Of a DNA stretch of 64,000 nt, positions 48,123-56,881 are shown piece after piece. The notes under the pieces are model-generated. The model did not search any database. It was not told the DNA's origin and saw nothing but the letters and a program-made list of their open reading frames with translations. The stretch's first letter is position 1. Each line of letters starts with the position of its first letter. Position numbers and translations under genes: made by a program. This DNA is from Rhodospirillales bacterium 70-18 (GTDB taxonomy: Bacteria; Pseudomonadota; Alphaproteobacteria; Acetobacterales; Acetobacteraceae). The DNA is taken from assembly GCA_001899585.1 (NCBI GenBank), contig MKWE01000056.1, forward strand, positions 281,581-345,580. The letters are read 5' to 3'.

Positions 48123-49313
48123 ATGGCACGGCTGAGGCGGCACCGGGTGGCCCGGCTTGCAATGCTCCGGTTGGCGGCATTGCTGTCGTTGCTGGTGTGG
48201 CTCGTGCACCCCGCGCAGGCGCTGGAGGCCGGGATCTACCGGCTGGGCTTCCTGACCAGCGCCGCCGGCCCGCTGGCGCTGGAGGCCGAGAGCTTCCGCC
48301 GCGGCGCGCAGCTCGCCGTCGCCCAGATCAACGCCGGCGGGCTGCTGGGCCCCGGCACGCGGCTGGACCTGGCGGAGCGCGACGCCGGGGACGACGCCGC
48401 CCAGGCCGTGCGGCGCTATGACGGGCTGCTGGCCGACCCGCGGGTGATGGCGGTCGCCTGCTGCGTCCGTACCGCCAGCGCCGCGGCACTGGCGCCGCTG
48501 GCCCGGCGCGACCGCATCCCCCTGGTGCTCTACGGCGCCGGCGGCGGCGAGCTGGCGGCACCCCCCTTCGTCTACAGCGTTGCCGGCTGGCCGGCGGCCG
48601 ACGAGCCCGGGCTGCTGCGGCGCATGGCGCGGGCGCTGGGGGCGCGCAACGCCGCCTATTTCATGCCGGCCGACGATGCCGGGTTGCGGGCGCGTGCGGC
48701 GGCGGCGCGGGCGGCGCTGGAGAAGGCCGGGCTGCACACGCTCGGCACCGCCGAGGCCCCCTCCGCCGACACCGACATGACGGTGCCGGCCACCCGGCTG
48801 GCAGCGCTGCGGCCAGACCTGATCGTGCTGTATGCCACCGCCCTGCCCAGCGGCCGGCTGGTGGCGGCGCTGCGCGGGCGCGGCTGGCAGGGCGCGATCG
48901 CGGCCACCGATGCGCTGGCGCCGGCCGCCCTGTTCGCCCGCGTCGGGCCGGTGCTGGCCGGCGTGCCGTTCGCCGCCGACTTCGCGGTGCCCGACCCTGC
49001 CCGTGGCGCCGGTGGCGGCCGGGCGGCGTTCACGCGGGCCTACGAGGCGATGTTCGCCGGCCCGCCGGACCCGTATGGCGCGCGCGGCTATACCGCCGTC
49101 TGGCTGGTCGCCCAGGCGCTGCGCACCCTGCCCGGCCAGCCCGACCGCGCGGCGCTGGCGCGGGCGATGGCGCGGCTCGGCCGGCTGGACGCCGATGCGT
49201 ATGACGGGATGTCGATGCGCGGCGGGCAGATGGTGGTGCGCTCCCCCCGGTTCCTCGCCTGGACCGCCGATGGCGGGCTGGCGCGCTGGACCCGCGCCGA
49301 TGCGGCGGACTAG
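48123..49313 (+). CDS. branched-chain amino-acid-type ABC transporter substrate-binding protein
   Basis: A 396-residue family 6 (LivJ-like) periplasmic protein. A signal peptide (LAALLSLLVWLVHPAQA) is followed by GIYRLGFLTSAAGPLALE and AQINAGGLLGPG. The ligand could be an amino acid, an amide or an aromatic acid. ATG 48123 has no strong ribosome site. It begins a complete five-gene Liv-type operon. Confidence 0.85.
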   Translation: MARLRRHRVARLAMLRLAALLSLLVWLVHPAQALEAGIYRLGFLTSAAGPLALEAESFRRGAQLAVAQINAGGLLGPGTRLDLAERDAGDDAAQAVRRYDGLLADPRVMAVACCVRTASAAALAPLARRDRIPLVLYGAGGGELAAPPFVYSVAGWPAADEPGLLRRMARALGARNAAYFMPADDAGLRARAAAARAALEKAGLHTLGTAEAPSADTDMTVPATRLAALRPDLIVLYATALPSGRLVAALRGRGWQGAIAATDALAPAALFARVGPVLAGVPFAADFAVPDPARGAGGGRAAFTRAYEAMFAGPPDPYGARGYTAVWLVAQALRTLPGQPDRAALARAMARLGRLDADAYDGMSMRGGQMVVRSPRFLAWTADGGLARWTRADAAD

Positions 49314-49319
49314 CCGGCG

Positions 49320-50303
49320 ATGGTCCTGTTCGTCGAGCAAGCCATCAATGGCTGCGCCCTGGGCGCGCTCTATGCGCTGTCGGGCCTGGCGCTGTGGCTG
49401 GTGTTCGCCGCCACCGGGGTGGTCAACGTTGCGCAGGCCGGTGTCAGCCTCCTGGCCGCGCTCGCCGGCCTCGCCTGCCTGTCCGTGCTGGGCTGGCCGC
49501 TGGCGCTGCCGGCCGCCGCCCTGGCCGCTGTCCTGGCCGGCGCCGCGGTCGCCGTGCTGGTGGAGTTGCTGGTGTTCCTGCCGTTGCGCGACCGTGTGGC
49601 CGGCCAGAGCGGCGGCGAGGGTGGCGGCGAGGGCGGAGTGGTGTCCCAGCGAGGGCTGGTGGTGGCGGTGGCGGCGTGGTTCGTGCTGGACCGGCTGGCC
49701 GGCCTCGCCATCGGCGGGCAGCCGCGCCCGGTGCCGCCCGACGCCGGGCCCGCCTTCCTGCTGCGGCTGGCCGGCCTGCACGTGCCGGGTCTGGCGCTGC
49801 TGACGCTGGCGCTGCTGGCCGCGGCGGCCGGTGGGCTATCCTGGATGGACCAGCGCACCCGCTTCGCCGTTGCGCTGCGCGCCGTCGGCGCCGATCCGGT
49901 GGCGGCGGCGCTCGGGGGCGTGGATGTGCGGCTGGTGCTGCTGGGCGTGGCGGCGCTGGCCGGGGCGGCCTCGGGGCTGGCCGGGCTGCTGGGCGGCCTG
50001 GCGGCGGGCGAGGTCTCGGCCGGGCTGGGCCAGGGGCAGGGGCTGGGGTTGATGCTGAAGGGCCTGGTGGCGGCGCTGGTCGGCGGGCGGTTCGGGCTGG
50101 CCGGGGTGGTGGCCGCCGGGCTGGCCTTGGGGCTGGCCGAAATCGCCAGCGGCGGCTGGTTCGCCTTCGCGCTGCGCGACGGCGCCGGCTACGCGGTGCT
50201 GCTGGCGGTGCTGCTGGCGCCCCATCTGCTGTCGCCCCGCCCGCTGTCATCCCGCCCGCTGTCACCCCGCCTGCCGGTTCCCGACGCGGCTGGCCGGGGC
50301 TGA
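49320..50303 (+). CDS. branched-chain amino-acid ABC transporter permease, LivH type
   Basis: A 327-residue membrane protein of the LivH branch. Its start, FVEQAINGCALGALYALSGL, is the family hallmark. A coupling-region RFAVALRAVGADPVAAALGGV and later GLMLKGLVAALVGG follow. About eight helices are predicted. The C-terminal tail has a short SP/RP-type repeat (SPRPLSSRPLSPRLP). It is six bases after the binding protein. Confidence 0.88.
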   Translation: MVLFVEQAINGCALGALYALSGLALWLVFAATGVVNVAQAGVSLLAALAGLACLSVLGWPLALPAAALAAVLAGAAVAVLVELLVFLPLRDRVAGQSGGEGGGEGGVVSQRGLVVAVAAWFVLDRLAGLAIGGQPRPVPPDAGPAFLLRLAGLHVPGLALLTLALLAAAAGGLSWMDQRTRFAVALRAVGADPVAAALGGVDVRLVLLGVAALAGAASGLAGLLGGLAAGEVSAGLGQGQGLGLMLKGLVAALVGGRFGLAGVVAAGLALGLAEIASGGWFAFALRDGAGYAVLLAVLLAPHLLSPRPLSSRPLSPRLPVPDAAGRG

Positions 50304-50305
50304 GC

Positions 50306-51232
50306 ATGGACGCGCTGTTCGACCTCTGGCCCACCGCCTCGATGCTGCTCGCCGTCGCGGCGATCAACGCGGTGTTCGCCCTGGCCGCCTATGCCACGCT
50401 GGCGACCGGGCTGCTGAGCTTCGTCGCGGTCGGCTGCGGCGCGGCGGGCGGGTTCCTGGCGATCCGGCTGGCGCTGGCCGGGCTGCCGCTGCCGCTGGTG
50501 CTGCTGGCCGGCGCCCTGGCCGGGCTGGCGGTGGCGCTGGCCTTCGCGGTGCCGGCGCTGCGGCTGGCCGAGGGGCGGGCGGCGCTGGCCAGCCTGGTAC
50601 TCGTGCTGCTGATCCAAACCGTGACCGGCCATGTGCCGGCGCTGACCGACGGCGCCAGCCTGCCCGCGCCGCTGCCGCCGGTGGTGGCGATCGCGGTGGC
50701 CGCGCTGGTGGCTCTGGGGTTCCGCGCGCTGCACCATTCCTGGCACGGCACCGCCGCGCGGGTGCTGCGCCAGGACGCGCCGCTGGCCGCCGGCCTGGGC
50801 ATCGACGCGCGGCGGGTGCGGCTGGTTGGCTTCGCCGCCGCCGGGCTGGCCGGCGGCCTGGGCGGCGCGCTGCTGGCGCTGTCGCTGCAGGCGGTGTCGC
50901 CGGCTGCCTACGGCCTGCATCTGGGCTTCGTCATGGTGGCCGGCGCGATGGTCGGCGGCGTGGGGCACTGGATGGGGCCGATGCTGGGCGCCGGCGTGGT
51001 CACCGCGCTGCCGCAGCTCGTCCGGTTGGCGGCGCCCGAACTGACTGTCTCAGGGTTCGGCACGCGGGGGTTCGGCGACATCGCGATCGGGCTGGCGCTG
51101 CTGCTGGCGGTGCTGTTCCTGCCGGACGGGCTGTACGACCGGCAGGTTCTGGCGCCCGCCCGGCCGCCGCCGCGCCGTCCCGGCATCCGCCCGCCCGTCC
51201 GCCGTACGCGCTACCATCGGGTGGACCGATGA
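50306..51232 (+). CDS. branched-chain amino-acid ABC transporter permease, LivM type
   Basis: A 308-residue permease of the LivM branch. NAVFALAAYATLATGLLSF and LRQDAPLAAGLGIDARRVR are characteristic, and GAMVGGVGHWMGPMLGAGVV lies near the C-terminus. It is two bases after LivH, and its end overlaps livG by four bases. A short arginine/proline-rich tail extends past the last helix. Confidence 0.88.
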   Translation: MDALFDLWPTASMLLAVAAINAVFALAAYATLATGLLSFVAVGCGAAGGFLAIRLALAGLPLPLVLLAGALAGLAVALAFAVPALRLAEGRAALASLVLVLLIQTVTGHVPALTDGASLPAPLPPVVAIAVAALVALGFRALHHSWHGTAARVLRQDAPLAAGLGIDARRVRLVGFAAAGLAGGLGGALLALSLQAVSPAAYGLHLGFVMVAGAMVGGVGHWMGPMLGAGVVTALPQLVRLAAPELTVSGFGTRGFGDIAIGLALLLAVLFLPDGLYDRQVLAPARPPPRRPGIRPPVRRTRYHRVDR

Positions 51233-52023
51233 GCGTGGACCTGCTGGAACTGGTCCGGGTGGGCAAGGCGTTCGGCGGCGCCACCGTGTTGGACGACCTG
51301 TCCTTCGCGGTGCGCCAGGGCTCGCTGACCGCGCTGCTCGGCCCGAACGGCGCCGGCCGGACCATGGTGGCCGAGCTGGTGTGCGGCATGCAGCGCCCCG
51401 ATGCCGGCGCCATCCGCTTCGCCGGCGTGCCGATCGGCCACCTGCCGGCGCATGCGGTGGCGGCGCTGGGGCTGGTGCGGATCTGGCGGCATGCCCGGCC
51501 GATCCGCGGCCTGACCGTGCTGGAACAGGTGATCGCCGGCGGCTTCCTGCGGCGCGGGATCGGGTTCTGGCCCTCGCTGCTGCATCTGCCGGCGGCGCGG
51601 CGGGCGGCGACGGCGCAGGCCGGGCGGGCGCATGCGCTGCTGGCGCGGGTGGGGCTGGCGCAGCGCGCGGACCACCCGGCGGAGGCGCTGGGCCAGGGCG
51701 AGCTGCGCCGCATGGAGGTCGCCCGCGCGCTGGCCGCCGCCCCGCGCCTGCTGCTGCTCGACGAGCCGGCTGAGGGCCTGGCGGCGTCGGACAGCGCCGC
51801 CATCGGCGTCCTGCTGCGCGAGTTGCGCGACGAGGGCATGACCCTGCTGGTGATCGCCCACAACATGCAGTTCGTGGCCGACCATTGCGACCACGTGGTG
51901 GTGATGCGGGCCGGCCGCCATATCGCCGAGGGGCCCCCGGCCACCTGCCTCGGCCATCCCGCGGTGCAGGACGCCCTGCTCGGACGCCAGCAAGATGCTG
52001 ACAGTCTCCGCGCTCGCCGCTAG
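51229..52023 (+). CDS. ABC transporter ATP-binding protein, LivG type, with Walker A Lys-to-Arg change
   Basis: A 264-residue ATPase. Walker A is GPNGAGRTM, where Arg44 replaces the essential lysine. The signature is LGQGEL (154-159), with serine lost; Walker B LLLLDEPAEGL and the H-loop IAHNM are normal. An Arg at this site usually weakens ATP binding or hydrolysis. Its partner LivF has an intact Walker A, so the transporter may work with one active site. It overlaps livF by 29 bases. Confidence 0.86.
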   Translation: MSVDLLELVRVGKAFGGATVLDDLSFAVRQGSLTALLGPNGAGRTMVAELVCGMQRPDAGAIRFAGVPIGHLPAHAVAALGLVRIWRHARPIRGLTVLEQVIAGGFLRRGIGFWPSLLHLPAARRAATAQAGRAHALLARVGLAQRADHPAEALGQGELRRMEVARALAAAPRLLLLDEPAEGLAASDSAAIGVLLRELRDEGMTLLVIAHNMQFVADHCDHVVVMRAGRHIAEGPPATCLGHPAVQDALLGRQQDADSLRARR

Positions 52024-52690
52024 CCACGGCGCGGCCCGCGCGCTGCGCGGTGTCACGCTCACGGTGGGCCCCGGCGCCTTCACCGCGCTGCTGGGCGGCA
52101 ACGGCGCGGGCAAGTCCACGCTGCTGCATTGCGTCGCCGGGCTGCATCGCGCCGGCGGCGGCAGCGTGCAGTTTCGCGGCGCCGAGCTCGGGCGGCTGCG
52201 GCCGCACGCAGTGGTGCGGCGCGGCGTGGCGCTGGTGCCGGACTGGCCGACCGGACTGGGCGCGCTGTCGGTGGCGCAGACCCTGGCGCTGGGCGCGCTG
52301 GCCAGGCGCGGGCGGGAGGCGTCGATGCTGGACCGGGTCTACACGCTGTTCCCGCAACTGGCGGAGCACCGCGACACGCCGGCTGGAGCGCTGGATGGCG
52401 ACACGCGGCAGATGCTGGCGATCGGCCGCGCCCTGATGACGCGCCCGCGCCTGCTGCTGCTGGACGAGCCGACGCGCGGGCTGTCGCCGCCGGCGATGGC
52501 CCAGGTGCTGGAGGCGCTGGAGGCGCTGAATGCCGCCGGGGTGGCGATCCTGCTGGCCGAACAGGCCGCCGCCGCCGCGCTGGCGCTGTGCGACTATGCC
52601 TATGTGATGAAGCGCGGCGCCGTCGTCGCCCAGGGCAAGCCGGCCGACCTGCGCGGCACCCGGGCGCTGCTGGAGGCCTTCCTCGGCTAG
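51995..52690 (+). CDS. ABC transporter ATP-binding protein, LivF type, with altered signature
   Basis: A 231-residue ATPase. Walker A GGNGAGKST (34-42) and Walker B LLLLDEPTRGL are intact. The signature normally LSGGEQ is LDGDTR (133-138), replacing the serine and second glycine. In the LivFG dimer this altered signature would face LivG's changed Walker A. It starts at ATG 51995 within livG, suggesting tight coupling. Confidence 0.88.
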   Translation: MLTVSALAASHGAARALRGVTLTVGPGAFTALLGGNGAGKSTLLHCVAGLHRAGGGSVQFRGAELGRLRPHAVVRRGVALVPDWPTGLGALSVAQTLALGALARRGREASMLDRVYTLFPQLAEHRDTPAGALDGDTRQMLAIGRALMTRPRLLLLDEPTRGLSPPAMAQVLEALEALNAAGVAILLAEQAAAAALALCDYAYVMKRGAVVAQGKPADLRGTRALLEAFLG

Positions 52691-52830
52691 GCGAAGGGCG
52701 CGCGCCGGAGTGCTGCTTCCGCCCGGATTTCTGCGATATGCCGGTGGACAGCGCGGTGGAATGCGTGCCCATCTGTACCGGATCGGACAACCCGCCGCGC
52801 CACCGGTCGGCGGCAGACGAGGGGAAAGTG

Positions 52831-53688
52831 ATGGCGATCAAGGATATCCTGGTGCATCTGGATGCCGGCCCGCGCAGTGCCGTCCGGCTCGGCGTGGCGG
52901 CCAGCCTGGCGGCCCGCCATGGCGCGCACCTGACGGGGCTGCACGTGATCGACCTGCCGTCGCCCGAGGTGTTCAACAGCTATCCCAGCATGTTCATGGA
53001 CATGGAGCGGGTGGAGGACGTGCTCGCCGGCATGCGCGCCGTCCGCCTGGAGGAGGCCGCGGGCGTGGAGGCCGATTTCCGTGCCGCACTGGCGCGCGAG
53101 GGCATCGAGGGCGAGTGGCGGCGGGTGGAGGGCGTGGTGGCCGAGACGGTCGCCCTGCACGGCCGCTACGCCGACCTGATCGTGCTGGGCCAGGGCGAAC
53201 CCGTCGGCACCGGCTCGGCCAAGGCCGCCGACCTGCCGGTGGGCGCGCTGATGGGCGCCGGGCGGCCGCTGCTGGTGGTGCCCTATGCCGGCGCCTTCCC
53301 CAACCTGGGCCAAACCGTGCTGGTCGGCTGGAACGGCACGGCGGAGGCCGCGCGCGCGGTCAACGAGGCCATTCCGCTGCTGCAGGCCGCCAGCAAGGTG
53401 ACGGTGCTGTCGATCAACCCGCGCCTCGGCATCGCCGGCGACGGCGACGTGCCGGCCGCCGACATGGCGCTGCATCTGGCCCGCCATGGCATCCGCGCCG
53501 AGGCGGCGCACACCGTGGCCGTGGACATCTCCGAGGGCGACGCGTTGCTGTCCTACGCCGCCGACCTGGGCGCCGACCTGCTGGTCTGCGGCCTGTACGG
53601 CCATTCCCGGCTGCGCGAGCAGGTGTTCGGCGGCGTCACCAAAAGCCTGCTGACCGAGATGACGCTGCCGGTCTTCCTGGCGCACTGA
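52831..53688 (+). CDS. universal stress protein, tandem UspA
   Basis: A 285-residue cytoplasmic protein with two UspA domains. The first begins IKDILVHLDAG. The second contains QTVLVGWNGTAEAARAV and ends LLVCGLYGHSRLREQVFGGV. GxxGH-type ATP-binding loops are present in the second half (GLYGHSR). Ribosome site GAGGGG lies before ATG 52831. Members help cells resist starvation or oxidative stress. It is in the same orientation as a cyclase family gene. Confidence 0.9.
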   Translation: MAIKDILVHLDAGPRSAVRLGVAASLAARHGAHLTGLHVIDLPSPEVFNSYPSMFMDMERVEDVLAGMRAVRLEEAAGVEADFRAALAREGIEGEWRRVEGVVAETVALHGRYADLIVLGQGEPVGTGSAKAADLPVGALMGAGRPLLVVPYAGAFPNLGQTVLVGWNGTAEAARAVNEAIPLLQAASKVTVLSINPRLGIAGDGDVPAADMALHLARHGIRAEAAHTVAVDISEGDALLSYAADLGADLLVCGLYGHSRLREQVFGGVTKSLLTEMTLPVFLAH

Positions 53689-53704
53689 ACCGGGAGGCAC
53701 CCGC

Positions 53705-54490
53705 ATGGCCCGCCGCCTGATCGACATCTCCAGCCCGCTGCGGGCCGGTATCGCCAGCGACCCGCCGCACATGCTGCCGCAGATCGAATATATCGACCAC
53801 CACCAGAGCGCCCCGGCCATGGCTGACTACATGGGCGTGCGGGTGGAGGACCTGCCCGACGGCGAATACGCCGCCGTCGAACGGGTGGCCATCAGCACCC
53901 ATAACGGCACCCATCTGGACGCGCCCTACCATTTCTTCAGCACCATGAACCACGCCCTGACGCCGGGCGGCGAACCGTCCTGGCGGATCGACGAGGTGCC
54001 GCTGGAATGGTGCTTCCAGCCCGGCGTGAAGCTGGATTTCCGCCATCTGCCGGATGGCTACGTGGCCACGCCGGGCGACGTGGCGGCGGAACTGGCGCGG
54101 ATCGGCCACACGCTGGCGCCGCTGGAGATCGTTCTGGTAAACACCGCGGCCGGCGCGCGCTATGGCGAGCCGGGCTACATCGACACCGGCTGCGGCATGG
54201 GCAAGGCGGCCACCCTGTGGCTGCTGGAGCGCGGCGTGCGGCTGGTCGGCACCGACGCCTGGAGCTGGGACGCCCCGTTCAGCCACACCAGGCGCCGCGT
54301 GGCCGAAACCGGCGATGCCGGGCTGATCTGGGAAGGCCATCGCGCCGGCCGCGAAATCGGCTATTCCCACCTGGAAAAGCTCCATAATTTGGAGGTTTTG
54401 CCGCCAAACGGCTTCCAGGTGGTGTGTTTTCCGGTGAAAATCCACCGCGCTTCGGCCGGCTGGACCCGCGCGGTGGCGATCCTGCCCTAG
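53705..54490 (+). CDS. cyclase family metal-dependent hydrolase (kynurenine formamidase-like)
   Basis: A 261-residue protein of the cyclase/KynB family. The metal motif HNGTHLDAPYHFF matches the HxGTHxDxPxH signature. LVGTDAWSWDAPF is another family segment. Relatives hydrolyse N-formylkynurenine or other amides. No kynurenine genes are near, so the substrate is open. It is 16 bases after the Usp gene, and its stop shares four bases with the convergent binding protein. Confidence 0.85.
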   Translation: MARRLIDISSPLRAGIASDPPHMLPQIEYIDHHQSAPAMADYMGVRVEDLPDGEYAAVERVAISTHNGTHLDAPYHFFSTMNHALTPGGEPSWRIDEVPLEWCFQPGVKLDFRHLPDGYVATPGDVAAELARIGHTLAPLEIVLVNTAAGARYGEPGYIDTGCGMGKAATLWLLERGVRLVGTDAWSWDAPFSHTRRRVAETGDAGLIWEGHRAGREIGYSHLEKLHNLEVLPPNGFQVVCFPVKIHRASAGWTRAVAILP

Positions 54491-55680
54491 CCGCGCAACG
54501 GCGGCAGGGTGGACCACGAGAGCGTGCCGCCGGCCTGCAATTCGGTCATGAAGCTGACGCGGTCCGCCTCCCCGGCCGGGTTCCAGGCGGTGTCGAGCAG
54601 GATGCCGGGCGCGTCCGCCTCGCGCACCGGGCTGGTCCGCAGGGCTTCGGCCAGCAGCGGCGCGGTGGGCTGGCCCAGCCGGCGCACCGCCGTCTGAACC
54701 ATCGCCAGCGCGATATAGCCCTGCATCGCCACCGCGTCCGGCGCCTGGTGGTAGAGCGCCTGGAAGCGGCGGTGGAACGCCTCCAGCGCCGGCATCGGGG
54801 CGTCGGGCGCCAGGGCGCGCTGCACGTACAGCCCGGCCGCCGCCGGCCCGGCCGCGCGCAGCGCCGCGGCGCCGGCCAGCCCGGCCTCACCGAACAGCAC
54901 CAGCGCGGGCGCTTGCCGGCGTGCCTCGGCAATGATGTGCCCCGCCATCGCGCCGCCGGCCGCGATGAACAGCGCGTCAGCCTGGCTGGCCACCACCCGG
55001 GCGATCGCCGCTGCCGGCTCCGCGTGGCCGGGCGGCAGCACGAGGTTGGCCGTCACGGCCAGCCCGCGCGCGCGGCACGCGGCGGCGAACTGCGCGACGG
55101 CACCGCCCTGGCCCTCGGCGGCCAGCAGCGCCACCCGGCGCACGCCCGGCAGCCCCTGCACCCAGCGCGCCAGCGTGGCCATGCGGATCGCCTGGCCGGG
55201 GCCGGCCAGCAGCAGCATCGGCTCGCCCGGCGCCGGCAGCGCCGGCAATTCGGCGGCGGTTACCTGCATCACCCGCCGCTCGCGCGCCATCGGCGCCACC
55301 GCCAGCGTCTCGGCAGTGGCCACCGGCCCCAGCAGCGCCAGCGGCCCGCCCTCCAGCGCCCGTGCGGCGGCGGCCCGCGCGCCCTGCGGCGAGGACTGGG
55401 TGTCGAATGTGGATATCCGCACCTGCCGCCCCAGCAGGCCGCCGCCGGCGTTGATCTCCTGCACCGCCATCTCGACGCCGTTGCGGAAGGCGTCGCCCTG
55501 CAACGCCGCCGCCCCGGTCAGCGCCAGCAGTTGCGAGACGTGCAGCGGCGCGGCATCGGCGGGCCGCAGCGGCGGCAGCGCCGCCATCCCTGGCGCGGTC
55601 AGCAGCAGCCCGCCAAAAGCCCGCCGGGTGAGGCCAGGGGCAGCAGGCGGACGCGGCGGCGCGGGCGGGCGAGGGGGCAT
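54487..55680 (-). CDS. branched-chain-type ABC substrate-binding protein, orphan
   Basis: A 397-residue family 6 binding protein. A twin-arginine-like start (LTRRAFGGLLLTAPG) is preceded by a proline-rich stretch. QLLALTGAAALQGDAFRNG and VQEINAGGGLLGRQV are typical. It has no permease or ATPase next to it. It could serve the Liv transporter at 48-52 kb as a second binding protein, or a sensor. The proline-rich N-terminus could mean that the start is downstream. Confidence 0.8.
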   Translation of the reverse strand: MPPRPPAPPRPPAAPGLTRRAFGGLLLTAPGMAALPPLRPADAAPLHVSQLLALTGAAALQGDAFRNGVEMAVQEINAGGGLLGRQVRISTFDTQSSPQGARAAAARALEGGPLALLGPVATAETLAVAPMARERRVMQVTAAELPALPAPGEPMLLLAGPGQAIRMATLARWVQGLPGVRRVALLAAEGQGGAVAQFAAACRARGLAVTANLVLPPGHAEPAAAIARVVASQADALFIAAGGAMAGHIIAEARRQAPALVLFGEAGLAGAAALRAAGPAAAGLYVQRALAPDAPMPALEAFHRRFQALYHQAPDAVAMQGYIALAMVQTAVRRLGQPTAPLLAEALRTSPVREADAPGILLDTAWNPAGEADRVSFMTELQAGGTLSWSTLPPLRG

Positions 55681-55757
55681 GTGGCGGCTGGTGTCGCACC
55701 GCGCGCGGTGCCGGTCAACCGGTCGCCAGCGCGGATTTACCGGCCTATTCTGGCCCG

Positions 55758-56324
55758 ATGCAGCCTATTCCACATCCCGAGCCGCAACCCGGCACCGGCC
55801 TGCCCGGCGTGGGGGCGCTGTTCGGCGGCTTTTTCTCCATCGGCATCTGCGGCTTCGGCGGCACGCTGCCCTGGGCGCGGCGGATGGTGGTGGAGCAGCG
55901 CGGCTGGCTGGCGGCCTCCGAGTTCACCGACCTGCTGGCCCTGTGCCAGTTCCTGCCGGGGCCGAACATCGTCAATTTCGCGGTCTGCCTGGGTGCCCGG
56001 TTTCGCGGCCCGGCCGGTGCGGCGGCGGCGCTGGCGGGCCTGCTCTCGGCGCCGATGGTGATCGTGATGACCCTCGGCGCGCTGTATGGCGCCTATGGCG
56101 GCCATGCGGTGGTGGGGCGCGCCTTCCATGGCCTGGCCGCCGCCGCCTCCGGCCTGGTGCTGGCCACCGCGCTGCAGATCGCCGCCCCGCTGCGCGGCCG
56201 GGCGCTCGGGCTGGCGGTGGCCGGCGTGGCGCTGCTGGCGATCGCCGTGCTGCGCCTGCCGCTGCTGCCCACCATGCTGGTGCTGGCGCCGCTCAGCGTG
56301 GCCCTGCACCGGACGCCGCGATGA
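55758..56324 (+). CDS. chromate transporter, N-terminal-type half
   Basis: A 188-residue CHR family membrane protein. SIGICGFGGTLPWARRMVV and LCQFLPGPNIVNFAVCLG are the first-half CHR motifs. About six hydrophobic segments are seen. The family exports chromate, or sulfate-like anions, by proton exchange; small paired halves together replace one long ChrA. It overlaps the second half as ATGA. Confidence 0.85.
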   Translation: MQPIPHPEPQPGTGLPGVGALFGGFFSIGICGFGGTLPWARRMVVEQRGWLAASEFTDLLALCQFLPGPNIVNFAVCLGARFRGPAGAAAALAGLLSAPMVIVMTLGALYGAYGGHAVVGRAFHGLAAAASGLVLATALQIAAPLRGRALGLAVAGVALLAIAVLRLPLLPTMLVLAPLSVALHRTPR

Positions 56325-56869
56325 CGCCGCCGTGGCTGGCCGGAAGCTGGGCGGATATCGGCGCGCTCGGCGGCCTGTTCGCGCAATTGTCGCTGATCTC
56401 GGTGGGCGGGGTGAACACCGTGCTGCCGGAATTGCAGCGCCAGGTGGTGCAGGTGCATCGCTGGATGTCCGGCGCCGAGTTCGTCGCGCTGTATGCGCTG
56501 GCGCAGGCCGCACCCGGGCCGAACATGCTGGTGTCCACGCTGATCGGCTGGCGGGTGGCGGGGCTGGCCGGGGCGCTCACGGCCACCGCCGCGCTGGTGG
56601 GGCCGCCGGCGCTGCTGTCCTACGCCACCGGCCATGCCTGGCAGTATTTCCGCGACCGGCCCTGGCGGCGGCGGGTGCAGGCGGGGCTGACGCCGGTGAC
56701 GGCGGGGCTGGTGATGGCGGCGGCGGTGCTGCTGTCGATGACCACGGCCACCGGGCCGGCCTCGGCGGCGCTGACGCTGGCCATCACGGCGCTGCTGCTG
56801 ACGACACGCATCCACCCGCTGTGGCTGCTCGCCGCGGGTGGGCTGCTCGGGATGGCAGGGCTGGTTTAG
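56321..56869 (+). CDS. chromate transporter, C-terminal-type half
   Basis: A 182-residue CHR half. ISVGGVNTVLPELQRQVV and LAQAAPGPNMLVSTLIGW are the second-half motifs. It starts inside the previous gene's stop and ends just before the leftward CHAP gene. The two halves probably form a heterodimer. Its substrate may not be chromate. Confidence 0.85.
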   Translation: MTPPWLAGSWADIGALGGLFAQLSLISVGGVNTVLPELQRQVVQVHRWMSGAEFVALYALAQAAPGPNMLVSTLIGWRVAGLAGALTATAALVGPPALLSYATGHAWQYFRDRPWRRRVQAGLTPVTAGLVMAAAVLLSMTTATGPASAALTLAITALLLTTRIHPLWLLAAGGLLGMAGLV

Positions 56870-56881
56870 CGGCCGTCTGGC

